This document shows, piece after piece, positions 55,310-63,482 of a stretch of 64,000 nt of DNA. This stretch comes from Prado023 sp963818445 (GTDB lineage Bacteria; Actinomycetota; Actinomycetes; S36-B12; CAIYMF01): positions 124,001-188,000 of the forward strand of contig CAWFSG010000010.1 in assembly GCA_963818445.1 (NCBI GenBank). Reading direction: 5' to 3'. The notes under the pieces are model-generated. The model did not search any database. It was given only the letters and a program-made list of their open reading frames with translations, and was not told the DNA's origin. How positions within the stretch are numbered: position 1 is the first letter of the stretch; each line of letters begins with the position of its first letter. Made by a program: the position numbers and the translations under genes.

Positions 55310-57586
55310 CTACTGACCCTGTTGACCCTGGCCCTGACCCGAGTCCTGACCCTGACCCCGGCTGGAGTCGCCGAATCCGGGGAAGGTGCGCTGCCACCAG
55401 GGAACCTCGGGCGCGGCATACCGGCTGCGCTGGTACGGGGTGCTGGCCTGGCGGGCCGGCAGGAGCCCCCACTCGTTCTTCAGCTCCATGGGGACGGGCG
55501 CGGTGTCGGCCAGGGCGCCCTCCATCGCCTTCTTCCATGTGGGCCCGGGCAGCGAGGAGCCGAACACCTTGGGGTAGTAGCGGCCGTTGATGGTCAGGTT
55601 CTTCAAGGGGTACCTGTTGCCACCCCGGGGGTCGCCGACCCACACTGCGGCGCCAAGGTCGGGCGTGGCTCCGGCGAACCAGACCGCGGCGTTGTTGTCG
55701 ATGGTCCCGGTCTTGCCGATGGTGTCGCGGCCCAGGGACATGGCAGCACCCGTTCGCCCGGAGATGGTGCCGTCGACCACGTTGGACAGCACCGCTGTCG
55801 CGCCGTCGGCGACGTTTCGGGTGATGGCCTGATTGCACTTCGGTGCCGGTACGGACAGCTCCTTGCCGTCCCGATCCACGATCTTGGTGATGACGCGGGG
55901 CTTGCAGTAGACGCCGTGAGCGGCGACGGTGGCGTATGCGTTGGCCAGCGTCAGGGGGGAGACCTCTGTGGATCCGAGGGTGAACGAGGCGACCTCGGCG
56001 GTTCTCCCACCGGGCTTCACGTCGTTCAGGTCGTAGCCGTCGGCGTACTTGACCCCCAACTTCCGGGCCGCCTCCACGGTCTCGCAGACGCCGGCCTCCT
56101 TCTCCAACTGGGCGAAGAAGGTGTTCACCGAGTAGGCGGCGCCGCGGAACATGTCGAAGTTGCCCGATGACGTCGAGTTGTTCACGGTCCAGGGCTTGAC
56201 CCCACCTTCATTCAGAAGGCCCCCGTTGCAGCCGACGAACCCGGTGAACTCCTTTCGCGGCGGCGCATTGATGACTGTGTACGGGCTGATGCCCTTCTCG
56301 AGTGCCGCGACGATGGTGAACAGCTTGAACGTGGATCCGGCCTGCATCCCCTGCGTGCCGCCGTCTGCCAGGTCGACCGCGTAGTTGTAGGTCGTCTCCC
56401 ACCACTTCTTGTCCGACTTGCTGGTCCCCCAGACGCGGTTCTGGGCCATGGCCCGGATGTCACCGGTTCCGGGGGTGACCATCGCGATCGCCGTTGCCTT
56501 CCGGCTCTCGTCCTTGGGCGGGATGGCCTCCATCACGGCCTTCGTGGCCGCCTTCTGGGCCTTCATGTCCAGGGTCGTGTAGATCTTGTAGCCACCGGCG
56601 TTCCACGCGGCCTCGCGCTCCTCGGGGGTGGACCCGAAGGCCTTCATCTCCCGGACCTGGCGGACTGCGTAGTCGCAGAAGTAGGGGGCGAACGAGGTGG
56701 TGCACCCGTTGTACTGGATCTTGGGGTTGAGGTAGTCCTCGATGTCGGCGGACTTGGCGGAACGGGCCTCCTCGACCGTGATGTAGCCGAGCTCGGCCAT
56801 CCGGTTGAGCACGACGTCGCGGCGCTTCTGCGACTGGCGTGGGTTGCGGGTGGGGTCGAAGCGTGACGGCTGCTGCACGATCCCCGCCAGGGTCGCCGCC
56901 TCGACGAGCTCCAGGTCCTTGGCGCTCTTGGAGAAGTAGCGCTGCGAGGCCGCCTCGACCCCGTACGCGCGTGCCCCGTAGTAGCTGATGTTCAGGTAGC
57001 GCTCGAGGATCTCCTGCTTGGTCAGGCGCTTCTCCAACGCCATCGCATAGCGGATCTCGCGAACCTTGCGGGTGATGGTGTCCTCTTTGGCGGCTGCCTG
57101 CTCCTCCTCGTCCTTGGCGGCCGTGAGCAGGACGTTCTTGACGTACTGCATCGTCAGGGTCGAGCCGCCTTGGGCCACGCCACCGGCGGTGACGTTGGTG
57201 ACCGCCGCCCGAAGGAATCCGCGGGGGTCGAACCCGTTGTGGTCGTAGAACCGGGAGTCCTCGATCGCGACCACGGCCTGCTGCATGACCGGTGCGACCT
57301 TCTCGAGGCTGACCTCCTTGCGGTTCTCCTCGAAGACCGTGGCGATCTTGGTGCCGTCCGCGGCGTACACGCGGGTGCGCACCGGCAGGGCCGGCTCGCG
57401 GAAGTCACGGGGGAGGTCCTCGAACGAGGATATGGAGTCGCGGGCCAGGATACCGACCGGGCCCAGCACGGGAAGCGCCATGCCCGCAACCACGATGCCG
57501 GCGAGCGCGGCGACCGCCACAAGGGCCACCAGGCGCGTCACGGACCAGGCCGCTGGCCGGCGACGGGCTCGTTCGGATGAGGGCAT
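55310..57586 (-). CDS. Bifunctional penicillin-binding protein (transglycosylase/transpeptidase)
   Basis: The predicted protein has 758 aa. One helix near the N-terminus anchors it. The GT51 domain has AIEDSRFYDHNGFDPRGFLR with the catalytic Glu (about 107) and QGGSTLTMQYVKN. The transpeptidase has GSTFKLFTIV (Ser about 417), SVNTFF and GKTGTIDNN. The tail is Gln/Gly-rich and disordered. It builds and crosslinks peptidoglycan and matches PonA2 by position. It lacks a clear PASTA domain. Actinobacteria often have a whiB gene before it; here ArsA1 lies only 20 bp upstream. Confidence 0.95.
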   Translation of the reverse strand: MPSSERARRRPAAWSVTRLVALVAVAALAGIVVAGMALPVLGPVGILARDSISSFEDLPRDFREPALPVRTRVYAADGTKIATVFEENRKEVSLEKVAPVMQQAVVAIEDSRFYDHNGFDPRGFLRAAVTNVTAGGVAQGGSTLTMQYVKNVLLTAAKDEEEQAAAKEDTITRKVREIRYAMALEKRLTKQEILERYLNISYYGARAYGVEAASQRYFSKSAKDLELVEAATLAGIVQQPSRFDPTRNPRQSQKRRDVVLNRMAELGYITVEEARSAKSADIEDYLNPKIQYNGCTTSFAPYFCDYAVRQVREMKAFGSTPEEREAAWNAGGYKIYTTLDMKAQKAATKAVMEAIPPKDESRKATAIAMVTPGTGDIRAMAQNRVWGTSKSDKKWWETTYNYAVDLADGGTQGMQAGSTFKLFTIVAALEKGISPYTVINAPPRKEFTGFVGCNGGLLNEGGVKPWTVNNSTSSGNFDMFRGAAYSVNTFFAQLEKEAGVCETVEAARKLGVKYADGYDLNDVKPGGRTAEVASFTLGSTEVSPLTLANAYATVAAHGVYCKPRVITKIVDRDGKELSVPAPKCNQAITRNVADGATAVLSNVVDGTISGRTGAAMSLGRDTIGKTGTIDNNAAVWFAGATPDLGAAVWVGDPRGGNRYPLKNLTINGRYYPKVFGSSLPGPTWKKAMEGALADTAPVPMELKNEWGLLPARQASTPYQRSRYAAPEVPWWQRTFPGFGDSSRGQGQDSGQGQGQQGQ

Positions 57587-57606
57587 GGACCCAATTTTAC
57601 GCCAAC

Positions 57607-58812
57607 TCAGCCGGTGCCACCGCCGTGCGACTCCGCGCGCCGCTGCGCCATCAGGTCTCCCACCCGCCGCAGGCCCTCGAGGTCGTGGACATCCTGGGCC
57701 AGGGCGGTGACCGTCGTCACCGGGACCCGCGGGTTCGCGGCGACGAAACGGTCGGCCAGGCGGTGCTGGCGCTCGGACTGGCGCATCCGGTCGGCGTGCA
57801 ACTCGAGCAGTGACGCCGTCAGGGCCTCGGCGGAGTCCTCGGCAGGGTCGTCTGCGCGCAGCCGCTCGGCGCCGGCAGCCGCCTGGTCGGGGCTGAGCTC
57901 GGGCAGCCGGATCGGTGCGACCCGGTTGAGCACCAGGCCCGCCAGCGGCATGGCCTCGGACTCGAGGCGCTCGACGAAGTACGAGGCCTCACGCAGGGCA
58001 TCGGGCTCGGGGGCGGCGATGACCAGGAACGCCGTGCCGCGGGCGGCCAACAGGGCATAGGTCTGCTCGGCGCGCTCCCGGAATCCACCGAACAGCGCAT
58101 CGGCCGAGGCGACGAACGTCTGCAGGTCGGCCAGGACCTGGGCCCCGACGATCTTGTTCAGCACGTTGCTGAAGACCCCGAGGCTTGCTGACACCAGCCG
58201 CATGTAGGCCCGTCCCCCCACGCGAGCGGGCGCAGCCAGGATCCGGATGAGCCGCCCGTCGAGGAACGCACCCAGTCGCATGGGGGCGTCCAGGAAGTCC
58301 AGGGCCGAGCGCGAGGGCGGGGTGTCCACGATGATCAGGTTCCAGCGGCCCTCCGACTGGGACTCCCGGTGCAGCTGCCCCAGCTTCTCCATCGCCATGT
58401 ACTCCTGCGTTCCGGCGAACGAGCTCGACAGGGCCTGGTAGAACGGGTTGTCCAGGATCGCCTGGGCCCGGCCCGGGTCACTGTGGGCGATGACGACCTC
58501 GTCGAAGGTCCGTTTCATGTCCAGCATCATCGCGTCCAGGGATCCCCCGGCCGTCAGGTCGATCCCAGGGATGGGGGCCGGGGTGTTGTCCAGCTCGGAC
58601 AGTCCCAGGGACTGGGCCAACCTCCGGGCGGGGTCGATCGTGAGCACGACAGTTCGCCGCCCCGCCTCGGCGGCGCGCACGCCCAGGGCCGCGGCGGTCG
58701 TCGTCTTGCCCACCCCCCCGGAGCCGCAGCAGACGATGATGTGCGTGCGCGGGTCGGCGAGCAGGGCATCGATGTCCAGGGTGACAGCCGATTCCCACAG
58801 GGCCGGGCTCAT
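57607..58812 (-). CDS. ArsA-type ATPase, first of a pair
   Basis: The predicted protein has 401 aa from ATG 58812. HIIVCCGSGGVGKTTTAAAL is the deviant Walker A, LIIVDTPPSRSALDFL Walker B/switch, and GLVLNRVAPIRLP follows. It resembles anion-transporting ATPases/GET3. Actinobacteria have two such proteins here that form a heteromer; in mycobacteria the pair (Rv3679-Rv3680) affects glycerol metabolism. The open frame continues upstream through ArsA2, but that part is not coding in this frame. It overlaps ArsA2 by ATGA. Confidence 0.9.
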   Translation of the reverse strand: MSPALWESAVTLDIDALLADPRTHIIVCCGSGGVGKTTTAAALGVRAAEAGRRTVVLTIDPARRLAQSLGLSELDNTPAPIPGIDLTAGGSLDAMMLDMKRTFDEVVIAHSDPGRAQAILDNPFYQALSSSFAGTQEYMAMEKLGQLHRESQSEGRWNLIIVDTPPSRSALDFLDAPMRLGAFLDGRLIRILAAPARVGGRAYMRLVSASLGVFSNVLNKIVGAQVLADLQTFVASADALFGGFRERAEQTYALLAARGTAFLVIAAPEPDALREASYFVERLESEAMPLAGLVLNRVAPIRLPELSPDQAAAGAERLRADDPAEDSAEALTASLLELHADRMRQSERQHRLADRFVAANPRVPVTTVTALAQDVHDLEGLRRVGDLMAQRRAESHGGGTG

Positions 58813-59828
58813 GGGCGTGGCTCCGGTCCCAGGCCAGCAGCGCGCAACTGGGCAGCAAGCTCGTAGAGCGCTCCGAGATCGATTCCTGTCGGGATGTGGC
58901 CCAGGGACAGCTGGGGCAGGTCCAACTGGGTCAGGCTGGCCCGCTCCTGCTCGGCCAGCGCGACCCGTTCGGCGTGGTCGCGCGCCTCGTCCACGAGGGC
59001 GTCGACGACCTCCTCGACCGTGTGCGGGTCCCGCGCGGTGATCACGTCGGCCGAGCGGACGGCCCCGGCCAGCGCCGCGCGGTCCAGCGTCCCGCTCAGG
59101 GCTTCGGAGCGCTGGTCCGCGGTCAGCATCGGCGGCCGGTCCGAGTTGATGATCACGGCACCAACCGGCAGTCCCTCCTCCTGAAGGTGGCCCACCCCGT
59201 CGATCGTCTCCTGGACGGGCATCTCCTCGAGCAGGGTCACCAGGTGCACGGCGGTGCGCGGGGAGGCCATGACGGCCATCACCGACTTCGCCTGGCTGTG
59301 GATCGGCCCCATCCGCGCGATCCCGGCGACCTCGGAGTTGACGTTGAGGAACCGGGTGATCCGCCCCGTCGGTGGGGCGTCCATCACGACGGCGTCGAAG
59401 ACCGGCTTGCCGTCCTTGGTCCGCTTGACCGCCTCGATGGCCTTGCCGGTGAGCAGCACGTCGCGCACGCCGGGGGCGATCGTCGTCGCGAAGTCGATGG
59501 CGCCGATGCGCGCCAGCGCCGAGCCGGCCCGGCGCAGGTTGTAGAACATCTCGAGGTACTCCAGCAGGGCGGCCTCGGGGTCGACCGCGAGGGCGCGCAC
59601 CTCGCCGCCGTCCGGGGCGCGCGCCACGCGGCGCTCCTCGTAGGGAAGCGGTGCGGAGTCGAAGAGCTGGGCGATCCCCTGCCGGCCCTCGACCTCCATG
59701 AGCAGCGTCCGCCGGCCCTCGGCAGCAAGCGCGAGGGCCAGGGCCGCGGCCACCGTGGTCTTGCCCGCCCCGCCCTTGCCCGAGACGATGTGCAGCCGCA
59801 CGTCGGGGAACAGCCGGGGCGCGATCAC
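58809..59828 (-). CDS. ArsA-type ATPase, second of a pair
   Basis: The predicted protein has 339 aa from GTG 59828. LHIVSGKGGAGKTTVAAALA is Walker A with the signature lysine. DAVVMDAPPTGRITRFLNV is Walker B. It lacks the arsenite-binding cysteines of ArsA. It is the upstream partner of the previous ATPase in a minus-strand operon running from DUF4177 to the PBP. Confidence 0.92.
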   Translation of the reverse strand: MIAPRLFPDVRLHIVSGKGGAGKTTVAAALALALAAEGRRTLLMEVEGRQGIAQLFDSAPLPYEERRVARAPDGGEVRALAVDPEAALLEYLEMFYNLRRAGSALARIGAIDFATTIAPGVRDVLLTGKAIEAVKRTKDGKPVFDAVVMDAPPTGRITRFLNVNSEVAGIARMGPIHSQAKSVMAVMASPRTAVHLVTLLEEMPVQETIDGVGHLQEEGLPVGAVIINSDRPPMLTADQRSEALSGTLDRAALAGAVRSADVITARDPHTVEEVVDALVDEARDHAERVALAEQERASLTQLDLPQLSLGHIPTGIDLGALYELAAQLRAAGLGPEPRP

Positions 59829-59837
59829 CAGCGAAGA

Positions 59838-60666
59838 CTATTGGGCGGACAGCCGGGGCGCCCGGTCGGTGAGGTACTCCACCTGCGCGGCCAGCGACAG
59901 CCGTGCGGCCCAGCGCAGCGCCCCGGGGACCTCCGGGTAGACCACTGCCAGCAGGGCCTCGGGGTCGGTCGTGCCGGCGGACATGGCGGCGGACACGAGC
60001 TCCAGGCGCTCCCGACGGTGCTCGACGTAGTCGGCCAGCAGCCCCGCGGGATCGGGACAGGCGGGACCGTGCCCGGGCAGGACCCAGCTGGCCCCGGTGC
60101 TCCCCGCCAGCTCCCCCAGCCGCGCCAGCGACGCCAGGTAGGCGCCCAGATGCCCATCGGGGTGGGCTATGACAGCACTGCCACGTCCCAGGACCGTGTC
60201 CCCGGTGAGCAGTGCGCCGTCGGCCGGCAGCAGGAACGTCAGGCTGTCGGTGGTGTGCCCCGGGGTAGCGACCACGGACGAGCTCGAGGCCCCCGACCGA
60301 CACCGCATCACCATCGCCCAGCCCCTCGTCGCCCAGGCGATGCGCGGGGTCCAGGGCCCGGACGGGGGCGCCGGTCAGGTCGTGCAGGCTGCGGGCACCC
60401 GCACTGTGGTCGGCATGTCCGTGGGTCAGCAGGATCAGCGCGATCCGGGCGTCGAGCTCGTCGGCGGCGCTGATCAGGGCAGCGAGGTGGCCGGGGTCAT
60501 CGGGACCCGGATCCACCAGCACGGCGAGGTCGGAGCCCGGCTCGACGAGCAGCCACGAGTTGGTCCCGTCCAGGGTCATCCAGCTGGCGTTGGGTGCCAG
60601 GACGGCGGTGGCCCGGGCGGTGATCCGCCCCGCGTCCCAGGGACCCGACGAACCCAGGGGGCGCAT
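59838..60666 (-). pseudogene. MBL-fold metallohydrolase, one frameshift
   Basis: ATG 60666 overlaps the Nudix stop (ATGA). The first frame gives SWLLVEPGSDLAVLVDPGPD and LTHGHADHSAGARSLHD, the metal site. Near 60280 one extra base moves the frame to SSVVATPGHTTDSLTFLL, then ALLTGDTVLGRG and WVLPGHGP, ending at 59838. All metal ligands are present if the frames are joined (about 275 aa), giving a glyoxalase-II/LACTB2-like enzyme. Mycobacteria have a similar gene at this place. The indel may be a sequence error. Confidence 0.85.
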
Positions 60667-61529
60667 CAGCGCGTCCCCCGCTCCTCGGATCCGGACGGCT
60701 GATCGGCGGCGGAGAGCACCTCGCCGGTGTAGGCGTGCACCAGGACCCAGGTGAGGTCGTCACCGGTCAGCTGTGCGCGCGGCAGCAACGGGACCACCTC
60801 CCGGCTGCGGGCCCAGTTCAGCGCATCCCCGACCGAGCGCTGACCGGCGAGGCCGGCCAGCACCGCGACGGTCGGCGGGAGCATCGCCAGCGCGCCCCTG
60901 CGGTACTCGGCGAGGGCATCAGCCGGGGCCATCCAGTGGGCGGAGTCGGTCTCGGTGACGTGGGCATCGACGTCCTGGCCCGCGGGGAGGGCGGCAGCCA
61001 GGAAACGGGTGTCGAACCGGCGGGTCTCGACCTCGGGGGTGATCCAGTGCGCGATCGGGACCAGCAGGTCGGCCTGGATGTGCAGCTTGCGCCGGCGCAG
61101 CACGGACGGGAACCCGCCGGCACGCTCGCTGGCCTGCCGGTCGCGGGCCCAGCCCTCGTCGGGGGTCGCCGGGCGTCCGGACTGGTCGACGGCCAGCAGG
61201 ACCCCGGCCTCCTCGAACGTCTCGCGGACTCCCGCAACGATCAGTGCCCGTGCCAGGGCGGGGTCCGTCCACGCACCGGCACGCACGGTGCCGTGGACCG
61301 TGGGCTGGGAGTCCTGGTCCAGGTCGACGCGTCCGCCGGGGAACACGTGCATGCCCGGGGCGAAGGACATCGTGTCCGGCCGCCGCATGAGCAGGGCCTC
61401 GAGCCCAGCCGCCCCGTCGCGCAGCAGCACGATCGTCGCGGCATCCTTCGACTCAGGCGGATCCCAGGCGCCCCCCTGCGCCAGCAGCCTGGCCCGCTGC
61501 ACCAGCTCGGGCGGCATCTCCAGGACCAT
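60666..61529 (-). CDS. Nudix hydrolase (NUDT19/CoA-type)
   Basis: The predicted protein has 287 aa. FAPGMHVFPGGRVDLDQD and RETFEEAGVLLAVD span the Nudix box, with a long insert between the two halves as in NUDT7/NUDT19-like enzymes that act on CoA derivatives. The substrate is inferred from architecture only. It starts one base after the RidA stop and overlaps the MBL gene. Confidence 0.88.
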   Translation of the reverse strand: MVLEMPPELVQRARLLAQGGAWDPPESKDAATIVLLRDGAAGLEALLMRRPDTMSFAPGMHVFPGGRVDLDQDSQPTVHGTVRAGAWTDPALARALIVAGVRETFEEAGVLLAVDQSGRPATPDEGWARDRQASERAGGFPSVLRRRKLHIQADLLVPIAHWITPEVETRRFDTRFLAAALPAGQDVDAHVTETDSAHWMAPADALAEYRRGALAMLPPTVAVLAGLAGQRSVGDALNWARSREVVPLLPRAQLTGDDLTWVLVHAYTGEVLSAADQPSGSEERGTR

Positions 61530-61991
61530 TCAGGCGATCTCCACGATGACCTCGACCTCGACGGGGGCGTCCAGCGGCAGGACCGCCACCCCGACGGCCG
61601 ATCTCGCGTGCACACCGGCCTCGCCGAACGCGGCCCCGAGCAACTCACTGGCCCCGTTGACCACGCCCGGCTGGCCGCTGAAGCCCGGGTCGCTGGCCAC
61701 GAATCCGACCACCTTGACCACGCGAACGACGCGGTCGAGGTCTCCGACGAGCGCCCGGATGGCGGCGATCGCGTTCAGGGCGCACTGCGCGGCCATCTGT
61801 CCGGCCTGCTCGGGGGTGATGTCAGCACCGACCTTGCCGGTGCCCATCAGCACGCCGGAGACCAGGGGGAGCTGCCCGGACGTGTAGACGAGGTTGCCCG
61901 TCTGGACCGCGGGCACGTAGACCGCAACCGGCGGGGCCACATCGGGGACGGTGTGACCCAGTGTGGACAGACGCTGCTCGACGGCTCCCAT
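61530..61991 (-). CDS. RidA family protein
   Basis: The predicted protein has 153 aa. VYVPAVQTGNLVYTSGQLPL and the C-terminal VEVEVIVEIA belong to the YjgF/YER057c/UK114 family. The RidA Arg that deaminates enamines is not present at the usual place (DAPVEVEVI instead of a basic residue), so deaminase activity is doubtful. It lies in the DUF4177-RidA-Nudix-MBL-ArsA run known from mycobacteria. Confidence 0.9.
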   Translation of the reverse strand: MGAVEQRLSTLGHTVPDVAPPVAVYVPAVQTGNLVYTSGQLPLVSGVLMGTGKVGADITPEQAGQMAAQCALNAIAAIRALVGDLDRVVRVVKVVGFVASDPGFSGQPGVVNGASELLGAAFGEAGVHARSAVGVAVLPLDAPVEVEVIVEIA

Positions 61992-61992
61992 G

Positions 61993-62157
61993 TCAGGCCA
62001 GCGGACGCTTGAAGTAGGCCACGAGCTGCTCGGCGTTCGGGCCGGGGACGACCTGCACGAGCTCCCAGCCGTCGGTCCCCCAGTTGTTGAGGATCTGCTG
62101 GGTCGCGTGGATCAGGAGGGGTGCGGTGGCGTACTCCCACCGGGTGCGTTCGGACAT
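61993..62157 (-). CDS. DUF4177 small protein
   Basis: The predicted protein has 54 aa, MSERTRWEYATAPLLIHATQ followed by LNNWGTDGWELVQVVPGPN and ending YFKRPLA. The GWELVQV pattern is typical of DUF4177. The gene ends two bases before the RidA start codon. Mycobacteria have the same small gene here (Rv3678A). The function is unknown. Confidence 0.9.
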   Translation of the reverse strand: MSERTRWEYATAPLLIHATQQILNNWGTDGWELVQVVPGPNAEQLVAYFKRPLA

Positions 62158-62203
62158 GGGGTCAATGTAGCGGCCCGAGTCGCAACCGTCCCCCGGGAGT
62201 TCC

Positions 62204-62878
62204 CTACCGGGCGCGCTGCTCCAGGCGGGGGACGTCCATCAGGGTCACCTGGCGCTGCTCGATGCGGATCCAGCCGCGCTGGGAGAAGTCCGCCAGCGCC
62301 TTGTTGACCGTCTCGCGCGAGGCCCCGACGAGCTGCGCGAGCTCCTCCTGGGTCAGGTCATGGCTGACGAGCAGGCCCTCGGGGGTCTCCTCGCCGAACT
62401 TGGACCCGAGCTCGAGAAGGGCCTTGGCCACACGGCCCGGGACGTCGGAGAACACGAGGTCGGCCATGGCCTCGTTCGTCCGGCGCAGGCGGCGGGCCAG
62501 CGATGCGAGCAGGGCCACGGCCATGTCCGGCCGCCCGACCAGCCACGGGAGCAGCGCCTCGTGTCCCATGGACAGGACCTTGGTCTTGGTCAGGGCCACG
62601 GCGGTGGCGGTGCGGGGTCCGGGATCGAACAGGGAGAGCTCGCCGAGCATCTCACCGGCCCCGAGGACGGCGATGAGCGACTCGCGTCCGTCGGTGGCGG
62701 TGTGCCCGAGCTTGATCTTGCCGGACTCGATCAGGTACAGCTTGTCCCCGGTCTCGCCCTCGGTGAACAGCACGTCGCCCTTGGTCAGGCGCACCTCGAC
62801 CATCGACGCCCGCATCCCGGCGGCGGCATCGTCGTCGAGGGCAGTGAACAGTGGCGCGGAGCGCAGCCGGTCCTGCAC
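62204..62878 (-). CDS. crp: Crp/Fnr family transcription regulator
   Basis: The predicted protein has 224 aa. GTG 62878 follows AGGAGGAGTCAC. The cyclic-nucleotide domain has LGELSLFDPGPRTATAVAL, and the C-terminal HTH ELAQLVGASRETVNKALADF. It matches the near-origin Crp/GlxR group that responds to cAMP and controls carbon use and development. It is the first of the minus-strand genes leading to DUF4177, 46 bp away. Confidence 0.94.
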   Translation of the reverse strand: MQDRLRSAPLFTALDDDAAAGMRASMVEVRLTKGDVLFTEGETGDKLYLIESGKIKLGHTATDGRESLIAVLGAGEMLGELSLFDPGPRTATAVALTKTKVLSMGHEALLPWLVGRPDMAVALLASLARRLRRTNEAMADLVFSDVPGRVAKALLELGSKFGEETPEGLLVSHDLTQEELAQLVGASRETVNKALADFSQRGWIRIEQRQVTLMDVPRLEQRAR

Positions 62879-62935
62879 GTGACTCCTCCTCAGGGCGTGC
62901 GGTACTTGCCCCCGCAGGATTCACACAGTAGTGGG

Positions 62936-63433
62936 CTAGCGCAGGCCGATGTCGGGCAGCGCGGTGAGCGCGAGGGTCGGATCCGCCCGGTACCGGGCGA
63001 TCAGCTGCCCCGTCGCCTCGTCGAGGCGCTGGTGGATCTCCCGCCGCAGCGCCGAGATGTCGGTCTCCACCGCGCGCAGCTCCTCCACGAACCCAGCCAC
63101 GGCCTCGGTGTCCCGCGAGTCGACGACGCGTGTCCACAGCCCATGCAGGTCCGGCAGGGCCTCGATGTCGCCGGCGGGCTTGACCGACAGGTTGGCCAGG
63201 CGCCGATGCACGGCGCCGCTCTCGGCCAGGACCGTGGTGAGCCGCTCGACGATGTCGCCGTCGGAGCTCCCCCGGGTCAGCAGGTCGATGCGCGCCTGGA
63301 TGATCCGGCGCCAGTAGGACACTCGGGCCTCCTCGTCTCCGAGCTCGCGACGCAGGTCACGCAGGTCGTCGAGGGTCAGCCCGGAGTAGGCCGGATCCAC
63401 CTCCGGTGGGGTCGGCGGGGGCTTGGTTGCCAT
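62936..63433 (-). CDS. RsiG-like c-di-GMP-binding anti-sigma factor
   Basis: The predicted protein has 165 aa and is almost all helix. EARVSYWRRIIQARID (Glu35, Ser39, Arg42, Gln46, Asp50) fits exactly the RsiG motif E-x3-S-x2-R-x3-Q-x3-D. ETDISALRREIHQRLD (123-138) fits it with His for Gln. In Streptomyces RsiG, these two helices form a hairpin that binds a c-di-GMP dimer and holds the sigma factor WhiG. No sigma factor is in the window. It is divergent from nth. Confidence 0.82.
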   Translation of the reverse strand: MATKPPPTPPEVDPAYSGLTLDDLRDLRRELGDEEARVSYWRRIIQARIDLLTRGSSDGDIVERLTTVLAESGAVHRRLANLSVKPAGDIEALPDLHGLWTRVVDSRDTEAVAGFVEELRAVETDISALRREIHQRLDEATGQLIARYRADPTLALTALPDIGLR

Positions 63434-63482
63434 GGATCTCCCAGCAGGCTCGGGTGGCTCGGATCGGGCCTAGGCTATCCAC

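Noticed and set aside
58896..60473. Open frame of 525 codons opposite the ArsA genes
   Set aside because: Low-complexity product; the minus strand carries clear ATPase motifs and coupled starts.
57607..60666. A single 1019-residue protein joining MBL and ArsA1
   Set aside because: The middle part is the wrong frame of ArsA2 and has no protein-like pattern. It arises from the MBL frameshift plus GC-rich open frames.
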